A DNA stretch of 64,000 nucleotides from Hymenopus coronatus (lineage: Eukaryota; Arthropoda; Insecta; Mantodea; Hymenopodidae): positions 79,926,001-79,990,000 of the forward strand of contig CM060895.1 of NCBI GenBank assembly GCA_030762935.1, read 5' to 3'. This document shows, one piece after another, positions 33,655-44,915 of this stretch. Under the pieces are notes generated by a model. It did no database searches. It had not been told where the DNA came from and saw only the letters and a program-made list of their open reading frames with translations. Numbering within the stretch: position 1 is the first letter of the stretch; each line of letters opens with the position of its first letter. The position numbers and the translations under genes are program-made.

Positions 33655-34210
33655 TTTTTTTAATTTCTCTACAGTAAATGGTAAGTAGAAAATCTATTGT
33701 ACTTCATCCAAAGGTTTGATACCATATTTAACTGGAGATATGAGTTTTCAGTTTTCCTTAATCAAAAAAATGAATGCATGTTTAGAAAACTGTGCGTGTG
33801 TGAGCGCGCGCCCGCCTTTGAATAGTTTAACTAAAAATAGAAGTCGGTAAAACACCACTTGATATTTAAGTTCAGTATCTTCGAAGGATGCAACACAAAA
33901 AATATGAATAAACTCTCCCCAGCCCAAACTACAAAGTTTTTGAAAATGTTGATTTTCTGTAAAGAATTTAATAAAGTATTATATCAAACATATTAACGTG
34001 ACATATAAAGCGTTTATCTTGAATTTTCCAGAAATGGATTCTGCAGATCACTACTTTTTATGATTTTTACCTAACCGAAAACAGAATGGTATAGACAAAA
34101 TGTGACTGCACATAAATGCTTATCTCTATAATTTATGTGAAATGAATTTTTGTGTCCGAGATATTGCTTGTTATATAGGTTTAAATTTTACAATATTTTT
34201 CTCAATGGGA
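33655..34210 (+). repeat. Rep1 copy, truncated distally
   Basis: Faces the preceding reverse copy across ~55 bases (hairpin ends adjacent). AATTTCTCTACAGTAAATGG start. It stops at TTTACAATATTTTTCTC, where the next plus copy begins. Confidence 0.85.
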
Positions 34211-34225
34211 ATTCATTCATATGTT

Positions 34226-34364
34226 TTTACTTTTTCTACACGTACTATGTACATGGTGTATAGGGAAGGTATTGCATTCCACCTAAAATTCGATATCGAA
34301 ATTTCACCGGAAATGCATGTTTTGGGTCCCCTTCAATGCAAAAAAAAGCATTTTCAGAAAATGG

Positions 34365-34422
<58 letters not shown>

Positions 34423-35130
34423 TGTGGACAGCATAACTCAAAAACGAAAAGACCGTTAAATATCAAACTTGGTATTTAAGTTTGGCATCTTCCAAGGATG
34501 CGACAGGAAGATTTTCAAGAAAATCCCCCCCACTCCCAACTACCCTTTACATGGAAGTTTTTTCGAAAATTTTGATTTTCTTAAAATGGCCCTAACGATT
34601 TTGATTAAAATACCACATATTAAAGTAATTTCTATCGCAAATACAATGCATATCTTTAATTTTCTGGGAATAGCCTCTGAAGACTGCTTTATTCTGGATG
34701 AATGTTACGGATTTTTGCGTAACTGCTAAACCATAAGAGATGGCGAAAAACTTGCCACAAAAAATATAGAGCACTTTAAAACGCACAGTTTATGCTATAT
34801 ATATTTTTTTTCATGGAGTTGATCGTTTTTAGATGCTCTTTGTTTTTTGGTTTCAGCTTTAAAAAACTTGTATTTTCTCAAACAGGAATTTGTCAACTCG
34901 TGTCCTTACAAACAAAGGAACTTCAGTCACAGAGCAACCAGCTTTTGACTATCACTTTAACTTATGTTACTCCCTTATTTCGCTTCTACTTACAAGGAGG
35001 CAAGTAATAAGACTATTTCTGCTAGCTTTTTCTCGATTAGCATGAAGTAAATAGAAGCATAAGCTTTTTAATAATAATTTGTTGCAGAGATGTAGAGAAA
35101 GTGTTGTGAATGGAACGCATCATATTTTTA
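34226..35130 (+). repeat. Rep1 reference copy, full length
   Basis: The clearest example of the family architecture. The hairpin end is TTTTTCTACACGTACTATG / CATGGTGTATAGGGAAGG. Then come TTCGATATCGAAATTTCACC, a (GT)n microsatellite at 34368-34421, CATAACTCAAAAACGAAAAG, CAAACTTGGTATTTAAGTTT, AACGATTTTGATTAAAATAC, a GGAATAGCCTCTGAAGAC block, ACCATAAGAGATGG, GTTGATCG, and the end block TTGCAGAGATGTAGAGAAAG with a distal GTGAATGG hairpin. The inner 12-mers of the consensus, ACTTTCTCTACA and TGTAGAGAAAGT, are reverse complements. No frame is shared cleanly across the microsatellite. Confidence 0.93.
34368..34421. repeat. (GT)n microsatellite inside Rep1
   Basis: About 26 GT units located at the family's fixed microsatellite position. 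Other copies have 0-10 units here, so the tract expands within the repeat. Confidence 0.95.
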
Positions 35131-35144
35131 TCTTGATGAAACAA

Positions 35145-36168
35145 AGAACTGAAGTTCAGTACCATTACAGCGATCGATTTTTAAAAGATTTGAATCGTTG
35201 TAACTTACTGCATTTCCTTATACTCTTTTGTAAGGAAATTATATCGTAATAAAATAATTTCTGTTAATATTTATTTTGATAAGCGTGAAGTACATAGGGA
35301 GAAGAGTAAGCTTTTGTAAGAATAGTTCGCTGCAAAATAGGTAGACAAAGTTATGTGAAATTACTTTCTCTAGCACATATACACAATGTACATAGAAAAA
35401 ATATTGTATTCCATTAAAAAATTTGAGATTCCATCGGAAATACATGTTTAGAGACCCCCTCTGAATCCAATAAGAAAAACATTTTAGCAAAATGTTGGTA
35501 TAAGTCTGTGTGCGTGTGTATGTATGTCTAAAGCACAGCTCAAACTACCAAAGTTGGTAGTTAAGTTCAATATGTTCTAAGGATGCAACACAAAGATTTT
35601 TAAAAACGTCTCCAGCCCTAACTACCCTTTACATAGAACACTTTTCGAAAAATTTTATTCTCAAAAATGGCTGTAACGATTTTAATTAAAATGTACCTTT
35701 ACGACACTTTAATAACAAACAAAATGTACATCCTGAATTTTCTGAGAATAAATTCTGATGAACTTTTCATTCTGGATGACTTTTTTATAACTCTTAAAGC
35801 CTAAAAGGTACAAAAATTACTGCACAAAAATGTAAATATCATTAAAATAATTTTATTTGCAGAGCCAAACTTTTCCGAGAAATTCCTTGTATTGTTTCAA
35901 TTTTAAACTACTCGAACTTTTTTCAAACGATAAATCAACTATCGTTCAATCTATTTTGATGTACTGCCAAATTTCAGTTGTTTAACGTAGCGGTAACATT
36001 ATATTATCGCTTTAGCCTACTGTATTCCTTTATTTCTATTCTACTTACAAGAGAGCGAGTAATAAGACTCAACTAACATGCCGTGGATAGAAGTATAATC
36101 TTGTAAGGAAAGATTGTATGTGGAACAGCTACAGAAAGCCATGTGAATAGAACACATCAGATTGTTTT
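35145..36168 (+). repeat. Tandem Rep1: distal fragment then near-full copy
   Basis: 35145-35363 is the distal quarter (TTTTTAAAAGATTTGAATCG to GGTAGACAAAGTTATGTG). A second copy starts at ACTTTCTCTAGCACAT (35364) and ends CTACAGAAAGCCATGTG, GAACACATCAGATT. The two share no spacer. Confidence 0.88.
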
Positions 36169-37419
36169 CTTTATCGTAGAACTAAGTGATTTTAATTATT
36201 TTCAATGCATTTAATTTACAGATCAATATTTAAGCAGTATACCAATTTTATTAAAATGCACAGATGATCTGTCGACAGACTACAAAAGCCTATACTGACA
36301 CTGTCATTCCTAGATTACTGAGTATACTGCGTTTTAAGAACTGTAAGTTATGCTTATCAGGTCGAGAATTCATATTGGGAATAAGAGGCCCGCACAGCCG
36401 AGATTTCCCACGCATTCGAGATTTGATGAGCAACTTACAGTTCGTGGTTAGCCCAATTACTTTTTGAAATGCTTGAAAAAACTGTAAAAAAGACAAGCTA
36501 AATTATAATTGTTTTTCAATATTTAATTCAAAATAAGAAAAAATGAATTATCAATATGAACAAATCAAAGGCTACATCTAAATTATATGGACAAAGCCTT
36601 CTTATTCACTCGTTTGTAAATGAATTTTACAATAGATTCTTTACTTGAAATAGCACATGCCTTGGTTGTTAGGTTATTTGTTTATGTAGCTTAATTGTAA
36701 TCTGTGGATGTTTCATAGTTACTATCAGGGAGTAAAGTGTTATAAAAATGAGCAACATTGCTATTGAAGAAATTGCAATGTTTTCCAAAAGTGTTGTTTT
36801 GATAAGAACGTTAACAGTTATACCAGTGAGACAGTTTTATTCGCATATTTCCATCAGAAATCTAAAAAATATAAATCTCCAGCGAGCTTATGTTGCAATT
36901 TTTCTAAGCTGCGATCTACTATATCTTTAAATAATAGTGTTGATATTTCCATATATGCGAAATTCGTTACTAAGCTGTTGAGTGTTACGTAGTTTCTTAA
37001 TTGTACTGAAACTATTAATGACCGCTCAAACTCTTACTGTAATGGCTTACAGTGCTTTTTAGCATGGCAATTAATAAATGAACTGTAAATTTAGCTTACA
37101 CTTCCAAATGTATTCAGAATGAGTAACTTACATATCAAATATTACAAAAAAGCTATTATGTATAAAATATTGCCAGCGTACGTGAAGCAAGAAGGTGCAT
37201 TCATATCCTCGCAATATCTCCTGCAGTGCGGAAAATTTTCGAACTGTGCTCAATAACGTGTACGTAAGCCAGTGCATATTGTGATTGCTAAAGCAATTTA
37301 TGCCACAATCGTGGTAATTACCATTATGGAGCCATTGAGATTAATATTATCGTGTGCAGGAGCATATCCCCTCTCTTTCACCCCTTGTGATGATCGATCG
37401 AGCTCCAACAACCAGAAAC
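36169..37419. other. Unassigned AT-rich spacer with an imperfect hairpin
   Basis: GAACTGTAAGTTATGCT near 36338 and AGCAACTTACAGTTC near 36430 are inverted and could pair across ~75 bases. No gene recognised. Confidence 0.4.
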
Positions 37420-37567
37420 AAGCCGTCCAGGCTGGAGGCTCTTCTCCACTCGTTTTTACCACGGTGACGTGGATCAGTGAGTGGACACACAAAATGGATG
37501 TGACGTAAATACAAATTATTGTAAATATAATATTAAGATTTTATTTACCATTGATCTGAACTACAGA
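37420..37567 (+). repeat. Duplicated unit, left arm
   Basis: AACAAGCCGTCCAGGCTGG through CACGGTGACGTGGATCAGTG to CATTGATCTGAACTACAG. The same sequence occurs reversed at 43061-43210 with only a few differences. The 78-codon plus frame over its start is not shared usefully. Confidence 0.85.
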
Positions 37568-37639
37568 ATTATTCGTTCTTACTCCCTGAACATTCTCAAT
37601 AGAATGTATTTAAACCAATACACAGCTTACTGATATAAT

Positions 37640-38372
37640 AAAAAATCTTATGCATTTCTTCACATGAACTTCTCTCCCTATCATGTAACAAACTATTGCT
37701 CAAAATGCCCTTTTTTCAATCTACTTCATGCTGATAAAGATAAGCATTAGCAGATATGGTCGTATTACTCATTTGTCATTTAAAGGGAAATAAGGGAATA
37801 AACTGGCTAAAACGATAAACAAAACTGATTGCTATGTTATTGAAATTAGATTCTCTTTGAATATCCAGGAGAAAAACCAAAAGTTTTAGTGTAGTACGTC
37901 TTTCTTTATCTCAAAATGGTTTACCACTTGTGCAAAAATCATCTACAATGAAGATGTCTCAGAGACTATAAAATTAAGAATATATATTTTACTGCAATGT
38001 AAATATCTTTATTAGTCAGTAATTTAATCAAAACCGTTAGTCATTATGGACAAATGAATTTGACAAATTTTGAAAGCTTTTTCAATGTAAAGGTTAGTAT
38101 GGAGTGAGGCGATTTTCTTGTAAATCTTCGTGTCACATTCTTGGAAGATGCTAAGCTTAAATAACAAGTTTGGTATTTAATGAAGTTTCGTTTTTAAAGT
38201 ATGCTGCCCACCCACCCACATTACACATTTTTCTAAAAAAATATTGGATTCAGGAAGTCTGAAAGCATGTACTTCCGGTGAAGTCTAAATATTGAATTTT
38301 TGAGAGGGATAGAATACCTTCTCTATCTACTCTGTATGTTGTATACGTGCTAGAGAAAGTAAAAATATAGCT
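37640..38372 (-). repeat. Rep1 copy, subfamily adjoining the duplicated unit
   Basis: Starts TCTTCACATGAACTTCTCTC and carries the rare variants CCCTATCATGTAACAAAC and AATAAACTGGCTAAAA, also found at 42880-43050. It ends GTGCTAGAGAAAGTAAAAAT. Confidence 0.86.
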
Positions 38373-38401
38373 CTCGTTAAAACACGCATTACACTCATCT
38401 C

Positions 38402-39243
38402 TCTTTACTTTCTCTGCATAGTACATGGTATGTAGGTATTCCACTGCACCCAAAAATTCCTTACCTAGATTTCACGAAAATACTCGTTTTAGGGTCCTGT
38501 ATCCAAAAAAGGCATTTTTAGAAAGAGGTCCGTGAGTATGTCCGTGCATCTGTAGTCAACTCAAAAACGGAAAGGCGGTAAAATACCAAACTTGGTATTT
38601 AAGTGTAGCATCTTCCAAGATTATGATACGAAGATTTTGAGAAACGTACCCCACCCGAAACTAAACTTTATATGCAAAAATTCTAAAATGTTGATTTTCT
38701 CAAAAAATGCCTGTAATGGTTTTGATTAATATACCGTATATTAAAGAGATTTACACAAAATGAATAACTTGGATTTTCTGTCAAAAGGCTCTGAAGACCT
38801 CTTTCCTTTTGAATTTTTCTGAATGTTGCCTAACTGGTAAACCGTAAAAGGCACACAGAAACTTAATACACAAAAAATGCAGATCTCATTAAAACGCACA
38901 ATTTGTCATATAGCTACACTTTTTTCGTAGAGTTGACCATTTGAGATATTCCATGTTATTGGTTTCAGTATTAAAATACTTTTCTGATACGGTAATTAAT
39001 CAACTCTTGGCAATGCAAAGAAACGGATTTCAACCACATGGCAACCAACTTTTAAAACATTTGACTATCGTTTAACCTAGTGTATTCCCTTACTTTCCTT
39101 CTACTTACAAGGAAACGAGTAAGAAGACAATTTCTGCAAATGTTTTCCTTGATTAGTACGAAGTAGATAGAAGAATAAGTTTTTAACAATAATTTGCTAC
39201 CGAAATATAGAGAAAGTCATGTGAATAGATCACAACAGACCTT
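38402..39243 (+). repeat. Rep1 copy, full length
   Basis: Hairpin end TTACTTTCTCTGCATAG placed ~30 bases from the hairpin end of the preceding reverse copy. Runs to AATATAGAGAAAGTCATGTG and ATCACAACAGAC. Confidence 0.9.
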
Positions 39244-39244
39244 T

Positions 39245-39365
39245 ATTTAGGGATTTTCAAAACATGTATTTCTGAAGAAATCTCGGTATCAAATTTTGGG
39301 GGGAGTGCAATACCTTCTCCATCTACTACGTACATTGTACATACTTGCTAGAGAAAGTAATAAAC
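39245..39365 (-). repeat. Rep1 hairpin-end fragment, reversed
   Basis: AAATCTCGGTATCAAATTTT, GTGCAATACCTTCTCC, and a palindromic ACTACGTACATTGTACAT, then GCTAGAGAAAGTAATAAAC. Confidence 0.85.
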
Positions 39366-39425
39366 ATTCAACCATAGCCCGGATTTGTAAGACGCATCTT
39401 CCGGTTTCCGTCGGTTGCTGTAAAC
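39366..39425 (-). repeat. Relic of the palindromic-SINE tRNA-like head
   Basis: CATAGCCCGGATTTGTAAG and CCGGTTTCCGTCGGTTGC correspond to the left arm of the 10.9-kb SINE pair (CATAGCCGGGATTTGAACC; TCTGGCCGGTTGC). The relic is degraded and lacks the tail. Confidence 0.6.
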
Positions 39426-40114
39426 AATTGAGCAATTACTTTGGGATGATTAGCATTAATTGATCTAATAGTTGGTTAAAAGGTAGCAAATAAAGCCGTC
39501 CATATTTGATATTTCCAATCTCATAACTTCCTCTAGCTGTTCCATACACAAAAAATCCTCTGCATGTCTTCCTTCGGAAGGGAAGTAAAGCCGTTGGTCC
39601 CGCGTCGAAGATTTACTTAATATCATGTATAATGTAAAGAAAGTAAAATATGACCGAATGCCATAGATTGTAATAGTGTTTCTGTCTCCGAACGGTTTCG
39701 ACCTTCAGATTATCAAACCTTAACACCCCTCAAAAGTTTTTACGTTCTAACCTGAAAAACAGATGTAAGAACTAACCCAACTCTGGAGAGCTAGTAAACG
39801 GAGGGGAAGTGTGACATCTTTTCATACCACCTATTCTGCATGTGAAGTACATCGGCGTAGTTAGCCAGCTTTAAAGGCGAATGACCGGGTATAATTTCTC
39901 AAAACAGGTCTTACAAACCTTTCTGGGCCATATAGTAGAATCCTGACACCTTTTCTCCGATGTCAGGCTCAATAGTAGATAATGACACGCAGTATTGAAT
40001 AGAAGTGTATTCTCATTTAAACTGGAGGGCTAATTACTCAGTATAGTTTAAATTGTTATTATCATACCTGAAAGTTTACTTTCTCCATGCTGATTTGCCA
40101 GTAGAAATTGAAAA
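39426..40114. other. Unassigned with a SINE-C scrap
   Basis: 39548-39605 holds a SINE-C core (CCTTCGGAAGGGAAGTAAAG, CCGTTGGTCCCG). The GC-richer 39640-39990 part is not recognised. Confidence 0.5.
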
Positions 40115-40750
40115 TCTGATGTGTTCGATTTCTTTCTCTGTTCTGCAAACAAACTATTCCTAAAAAAATATTCTATTATCTCATCATGTTAATTAATATA
40201 AACATTAGCAGAAATTATCTTATTACTTAGTTTCTTATAAGTACAAGGGAAACAAGAGAATACACTAGGCTAAAGCGATCGAATTTTTAAAAGCTGTTGC
40301 TATGCATTAACATTGAAATTAGGCAATATTTCTCGGGAAAAGTTACCTGAACAAATTCATGGTATACTATGACAAATTGTGTGCGTTTTTAACGAGATAT
40401 GCTTTTTGTTTAATAAGTTGTTCTCTCTCCCCTTTTATTACCATGGTAATATCTTAAATGTAAATTATTTTAATCAAAATCGTTACAGCAACTTTTGAGA
40501 AATAAATTTTGAACATTTTTCCATGTAAAGGGTATTTCGGTATGGTATTTTCCCACAAAATCGTGTTGCATTCTTAGAAGTTACTAAACCTAAATACATC
40601 CATTAATTTTTATACAATTTTTTTTTTTTCATTCAGGAAGTCCGCAAAGCATGTGTTTCCGATGAAATCTCTGTATCGAATATTCGTGTGGAATACAGTA
40701 ACAGCTCTGCCTACTTTTTCCATTTTACATACGTACTAGAGAAAGTAAAA
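40115..40750 (-). repeat. Rep1 copy, near full length with internal deletion
   Basis: ATCTGATGTGTTCGATTTCT start, TTTTAATCAAAATCGTTAC near 40470, ending ACATACGTACTAGAGAAAGT. Confidence 0.87.
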
Positions 40751-41234
40751 TGGTGTAGTAAGCCGCCATTTACAGACTCCATTGAGCAAGGATTTAGACA
40801 GGATAGTCTCAAGTGTAAACTAAACCATAGTTCATGGATGCGGCGGGCTGTTAACTAACGAAAGGTAAATCCCACTATAAAAGCGAGAACTTAACTCGAG
40901 GATGAGGTGCAGTTTTCTCGCTTCATGTCTTGGGAGGCGTATAGAGGGGAGATATACTGGTGGGCGGCTCGAACGTCTAAAACCACACCCTCTTCCGTAC
41001 CACACTACTTTCCGGTGCGATAACGAACGGCTTAGTTCTTATCTGAGGTAACTTTTTGGCTGGCCTTCACCTAACTTCATTTCAGACGGGATATGTTACC
41101 CACAAGGTCACGCAGACAGAAGTATCCAGCCGTACGCTAATACACACCGTCTCAAAAACATTTTCCTATTAGAATCTTTCGGCGAAACTCTTGTGTTCCA
41201 TTCACTGTTATCTATTCTACAATAAACCACTCCC
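40751..41234. other. Unassigned, GC-richer
   Basis: A ~400-base block of more balanced composition (40780-41150). It may be an unrecognised repeat or a captured fragment. No frame or RNA gene found. Confidence 0.35.
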
Positions 41235-42067
41235 ATAAAAGCTTATTGTGCATACGGGCTACAGAAGGTATTGTATTCCACCCAAAAATTTGATATCGAT
41301 ATTTCATTGGATATACATGTTTTGACATCCCCTGAATCCAAAAAAGCATTTTTACTTTCTCTGCATAGTATATAGAGAACGTATTGCATTTCACCCAAAA
41401 ATTCAATGCCGAGATTTTTCCGGAAATAAACGCTTTAGGTTCTCCTGTATAAAAAAAAAGTATTTTCAAAAAAAGGTTCGCGGATGTGTGTGTCCGTGTG
41501 TTTGAACAACAATAGCTCAAAAACGAAAAGACCGTTAAATACCAAACTTGGTATGTGTGTTTAGCATCTTCCAGAGATTGGACATTAAGATTTTCAAGAT
41601 AATCCTCCCACTACAAACTACCCTTTTCGAAAATATTGATTTTTTCGTAAGTGGCTAACGATTTTGATTAAAATCCCGTATATCAAGCTTATTTATACCC
41701 CAAATCAAATTTATATTTTGAATTTTCTGGGAACAGCCTCTGAAGACCTCTTTATTGTGGATTATTTTCTGCCGAAAGTTGCTCGACTGCCAAATCGTAA
41801 GAGATAGACAAAAACTTACTACACAAAAAACGTAGACCTCGCAAAAATATACAACTTATGTTCATTTGTTGTGGAGGTAACCATTTCCGATATCCCTTGT
41901 TATTAGTTTGCAATGACGATAGCTTTTAATACATTTGACTACCATTTTAGCACAGCGCATTCACTTAGTTTCCTTCTACTTATAAGGAAATAAGTAATAA
42001 GAACATTCCGCTAATATTTATCACGATTAGCATTGTACAGAAAGAAGAATAATCTTTTGTAAGAAGT
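41235..42067 (+). repeat. Rep1 hairpin-end fragment followed by a second copy
   Basis: The first 110 bases (ACAGAAGGTATTGTATTCC to AAAAGCATTTTT) are cut off and a new copy starts at ACTTTCTCTGCATAGTA (41350), running to AATAATCTTTTGTAAGAAG. The start repeats itself within ~110 bases, so two copies overlap head to tail. Confidence 0.85.
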
Positions 42068-42069
42068 TT

Positions 42070-42785
42070 GTAGTATGTGTGTGTCGGTGAACAGCATAGC
42101 TCAAAAACGAAAAGGTGTAAATACCAAACTTGGTGTTTATGTTTAATATCATCCAAGGGTGCAATACGAAGATTTTCAAGAAAATTCCTATACCAAAAAC
42201 TACTCTTTACATGTAAAAATATTTGAAAACTTTGATTTTCTCAAAATGATTTAACTATTTTGATTAAAATAACGTTTATTAAATATATTTATATCACAAA
42301 ATGTATATTTTAAATTTTCTGAAAATAGCATCCAAAGAACTCTTCATTCTGACCGAGTTTTACATAATTTTACAAAACGGTAAAACCGTAGGAGATAGAC
42401 AAAAGCTTACTGCTAAGAAAATGTGGATCTCAATAAAACATATACTTTATGCCATACAGGTTTTTTTTGTAGAGTTGGCCATTTTTAGATACTCCTTGTT
42501 ATTGGTTACAGTTTTAAACTAGGTGCCTAATTTTTCTCAAGCGAGACCATGCAAAGCGAAACGAACCTCAATTGTTTCACAAGGAACCAGTTTTTAAAAG
42601 AATGACTATACTTAACAGAATGTATTCCCCTTATTTCCTTTACAAGGAAACAAGTAATAAGACCAATTATGCTAGTGTTTATCTCGATCAGCATGATGTA
42701 TTAAAGGATAATCTACTGTAAGAATAGTTTGTAAATGGAACAACTAGATTGTGAGTGATATGTGAGTGGAATCCACCTGATTTTG
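42070..42785 (+). repeat. Rep1 copy, lacks hairpin end
   Basis: Starts in the GT zone (TAGTATGTGTGTGTCGG) and continues to GTGAGTGGAATCCACCTGAT. Third plus copy in a head-to-tail run from 41235. Confidence 0.88.
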
Positions 42786-43050
42786 TTTATATCTGATAAA
42801 CACTATCATACGTGATATAATTACTTGTTTCCTTTTAAGTAGAAGGGAAATAAGGGGATATAAACTAGGCTAAGGCACAGTCTGTTTATCTTTTTAGCCA
42901 GTTTATTCCCTTATTTCCCTTTAATGAGAAATGAATAATATGACCATTTCTGCTAATGCTTATCTTTATTAGCGTGAAGTATATTGAAGAAATGGCTTTT
43001 GGAGCAATGGTTTGTTACATGATAGGGAGGGAAGCTCATGTGAAGAAATA
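42786..43050. repeat. Rep1 fragments: reversed then forward
   Basis: 42786-42885 is a reversed piece (AGTAGAAGGGAAATAAGGGG). From 42887 a forward piece with TAGCCAGTTTATTCCC ends TGATAGGGAGGGAAGCTCAT, carrying the same rare variants as the copy at 37640. Confidence 0.8.
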
Positions 43051-43060
43051 AGATTTTTAT

Positions 43061-43210
43061 TATCTGTAGTTCAGATCAATGATAAATAAAATCTTTATAT
43101 AATATTCACAATAAGATGTATTTACGTCACATCCACTTTGTGTGTCCACTCACTGATCCACGTCACCGTGGTAAAAACGAGTGGATAAGAGCCTCCAGCC
43201 TGGCCGGCTT
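43061..43210 (-). repeat. Duplicated unit, right arm
   Basis: Reverse complement of 37420-37567, including CACTGATCCACGTCACCGTG. Together with the adjoining Rep1 piece it forms an inverted duplication about 5 kb apart. Confidence 0.85.
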
Positions 43211-43219
43211 GTTTCTGTA

Positions 43220-43885
43220 CAAAATAAATTCGGTTCCTTTGTATGGTTTGAGAAAAACAAAAATATGAACTACAAATTCTCGTTTTAGAAAAGTTATAAA
43301 TACTTTAAAATAAACCAAAACAAAGAATAACTCGAAAATTATCAACTTCACGAAAAACTATGACATAAATGGTGTGTTATAATGAGAACTGCCTCTTTTA
43401 TGTGTTCAGTTTTTGTCTATCTCTTACTGTTTGCCTTTTATGCAATAGCCATCCGGAATTACCTACATAAGAGGTCTTCAGAGAGTATACCAAAAAAATT
43501 CAAGATATAATTTTATGTCATGTAAACATTTTAATACACGGTATTTTTATCAAAAGCATTGAAACCATTTTTGACCTCATCAAAGCTTTCGAGTCTTTTT
43601 CTATATCAGGGATAATTTGTGTTGGGGGATTTTGTTGAACACCTTCATGTCACATCCTTGGAAAATACGAAACTTAAAAACCAAGTTTGGTATTCAACTG
43701 AATCTTCGCTTTTGAATGGTGTCCACAGACACACCGACACACGTGAACCTTTTTCAAAAAATTCTTTTTATATCGAGGGACCCCAAAACGTGTATTTTAG
43801 TGGATTTTTGGTATCGATTTTTGAGCGGAACGTAATACCTGTTTTAACTATGCATATATACGAAGAAGAGAAAGTAAAGATTCTC
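43220..43885 (-). repeat. Rep1 copy, lacks short-hairpin end
   Basis: TTCGGTTCCTTTGTATGG entry, GGTATTTTTATCAAAAGC, CCAAGTTTGGTATTCAAC, ending AAGAAGAGAAAGTAAAGATT. A 93-codon plus frame at 43619-43900 is a repeat frame. Confidence 0.85.
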
Positions 43886-43968
43886 CCTGCATACAATTAG
43901 AAATGTAGACCACATATAGAGAAAGTAAAGATTCTCCCTGCATACAATTAGAAATGTAGACCACATAT
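43867..43968. repeat. Perfect 51-bp tandem duplication
   Basis: Two identical 51-base units, 43867-43917 and 43918-43968, beginning AGAGAAAGTAAAGATT. The unit starts in the last bases of the Rep1 copy and includes flanking DNA, so the duplication happened after the insertion. Confidence 0.97.
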
Positions 43969-44699
43969 AATCCAATTTAACATATAGTTAGGTCCCCTTA
44001 AGTCCTATATTCAATCCTAAAAAGAGTGGACCAATTCACACTTTTAAACATATTTAATTTTACTCGTGCAATTAATTCATTTCCCATCGCTTGAAATGTT
44101 TATTATGAGTTCCACTGAAGCCAAACATACCGCTGTTTAGGAAATAGTATATGTAGCCATTTTACTCGTATTAGATCACGTCTCCTAACTCATGGGTTTT
44201 TCATGGTTTTGTTGGGTCGGTAGGTAGATACTAGAGGGAATTGTTTCTTCCACAGTAGCCGGTTTGTAGCACACCAAGCGACTCCCTCGCTTGATATAGT
44301 GGTATATGAGAATCATCAGAGCCTCAAGATTAGCAGGAAGCGCAAGTACTTGTGCCATAACCTTCCCAGTGACGTATTAGCTATCACTTGTTCCGAGCAC
44401 TATTCAAATTTGTACTCGTACTCAGACGAGAAGAGTTGAAATAGGATGTTGTAAAGAATAAGTATCAAGCAACATTAAGAAAGCTCTTCATATTCTGGTA
44501 GTTTTGTGAAGTCTTATTAGACTAGATTGGATTTTCCACTATTACGGTAGTCTAATTCAAATAAAAAGTGTATATGTACACACACACACACACACACACA
44601 CTCATGAATGATTTAGATGCGCCTTGCTATTTTAAATACCAGCAATATTATGCAATATAAATATGTGATGACAATTTCATACCCATCAATTTATTTTTA
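43969..44699. other. Unassigned spacer
   Basis: Contains GTCCCCTTAA at 43992-44001 and a (CA)n run at 44579-44601. No gene recognised. Confidence 0.4.
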
Positions 44700-44915
44700 T
44701 ACTGTTTAACGTCCGATGTTATTACATATAGCACCGATGATTAATGGAATGAAGATAGAGCACCGGTGGAATACGGTGGCAGGGGAAACCGGAGGACCCG
44801 GAGAAAACCCGCCCCAGCGCCGCTTTGTCCTTGACAAATCCCACATGCGATCGCCGGTTAGCGAACCCGGCCGCTTTGGTGAGAGTCTAACCACTCAGCT
44901 ATGGCGCAACCTCAT
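44700..44915 (-). mobile_element. tRNA-derived SINE, family SINE-B
   Basis: Minus strand: head TGCGCCATAGCTGAGTGG (A box region) and GGCCGGGTTCGCTAACC (B box), then GGGCGGGTTTTCTCCGGG, GTCCTCCGGTTTCCCC, and a tail ending AACATCGGACGTTAAAC. Opposed frames at 44706-44985 are SINE reads. It shares its core with the SINE at 55955. Confidence 0.82.

Noticed and set aside
17803..44601. CRISPR array or other spaced direct repeats
   Set aside because: Repeats here are dispersed copies or simple microsatellites. No regularly spaced identical short repeats with unique spacers exist.
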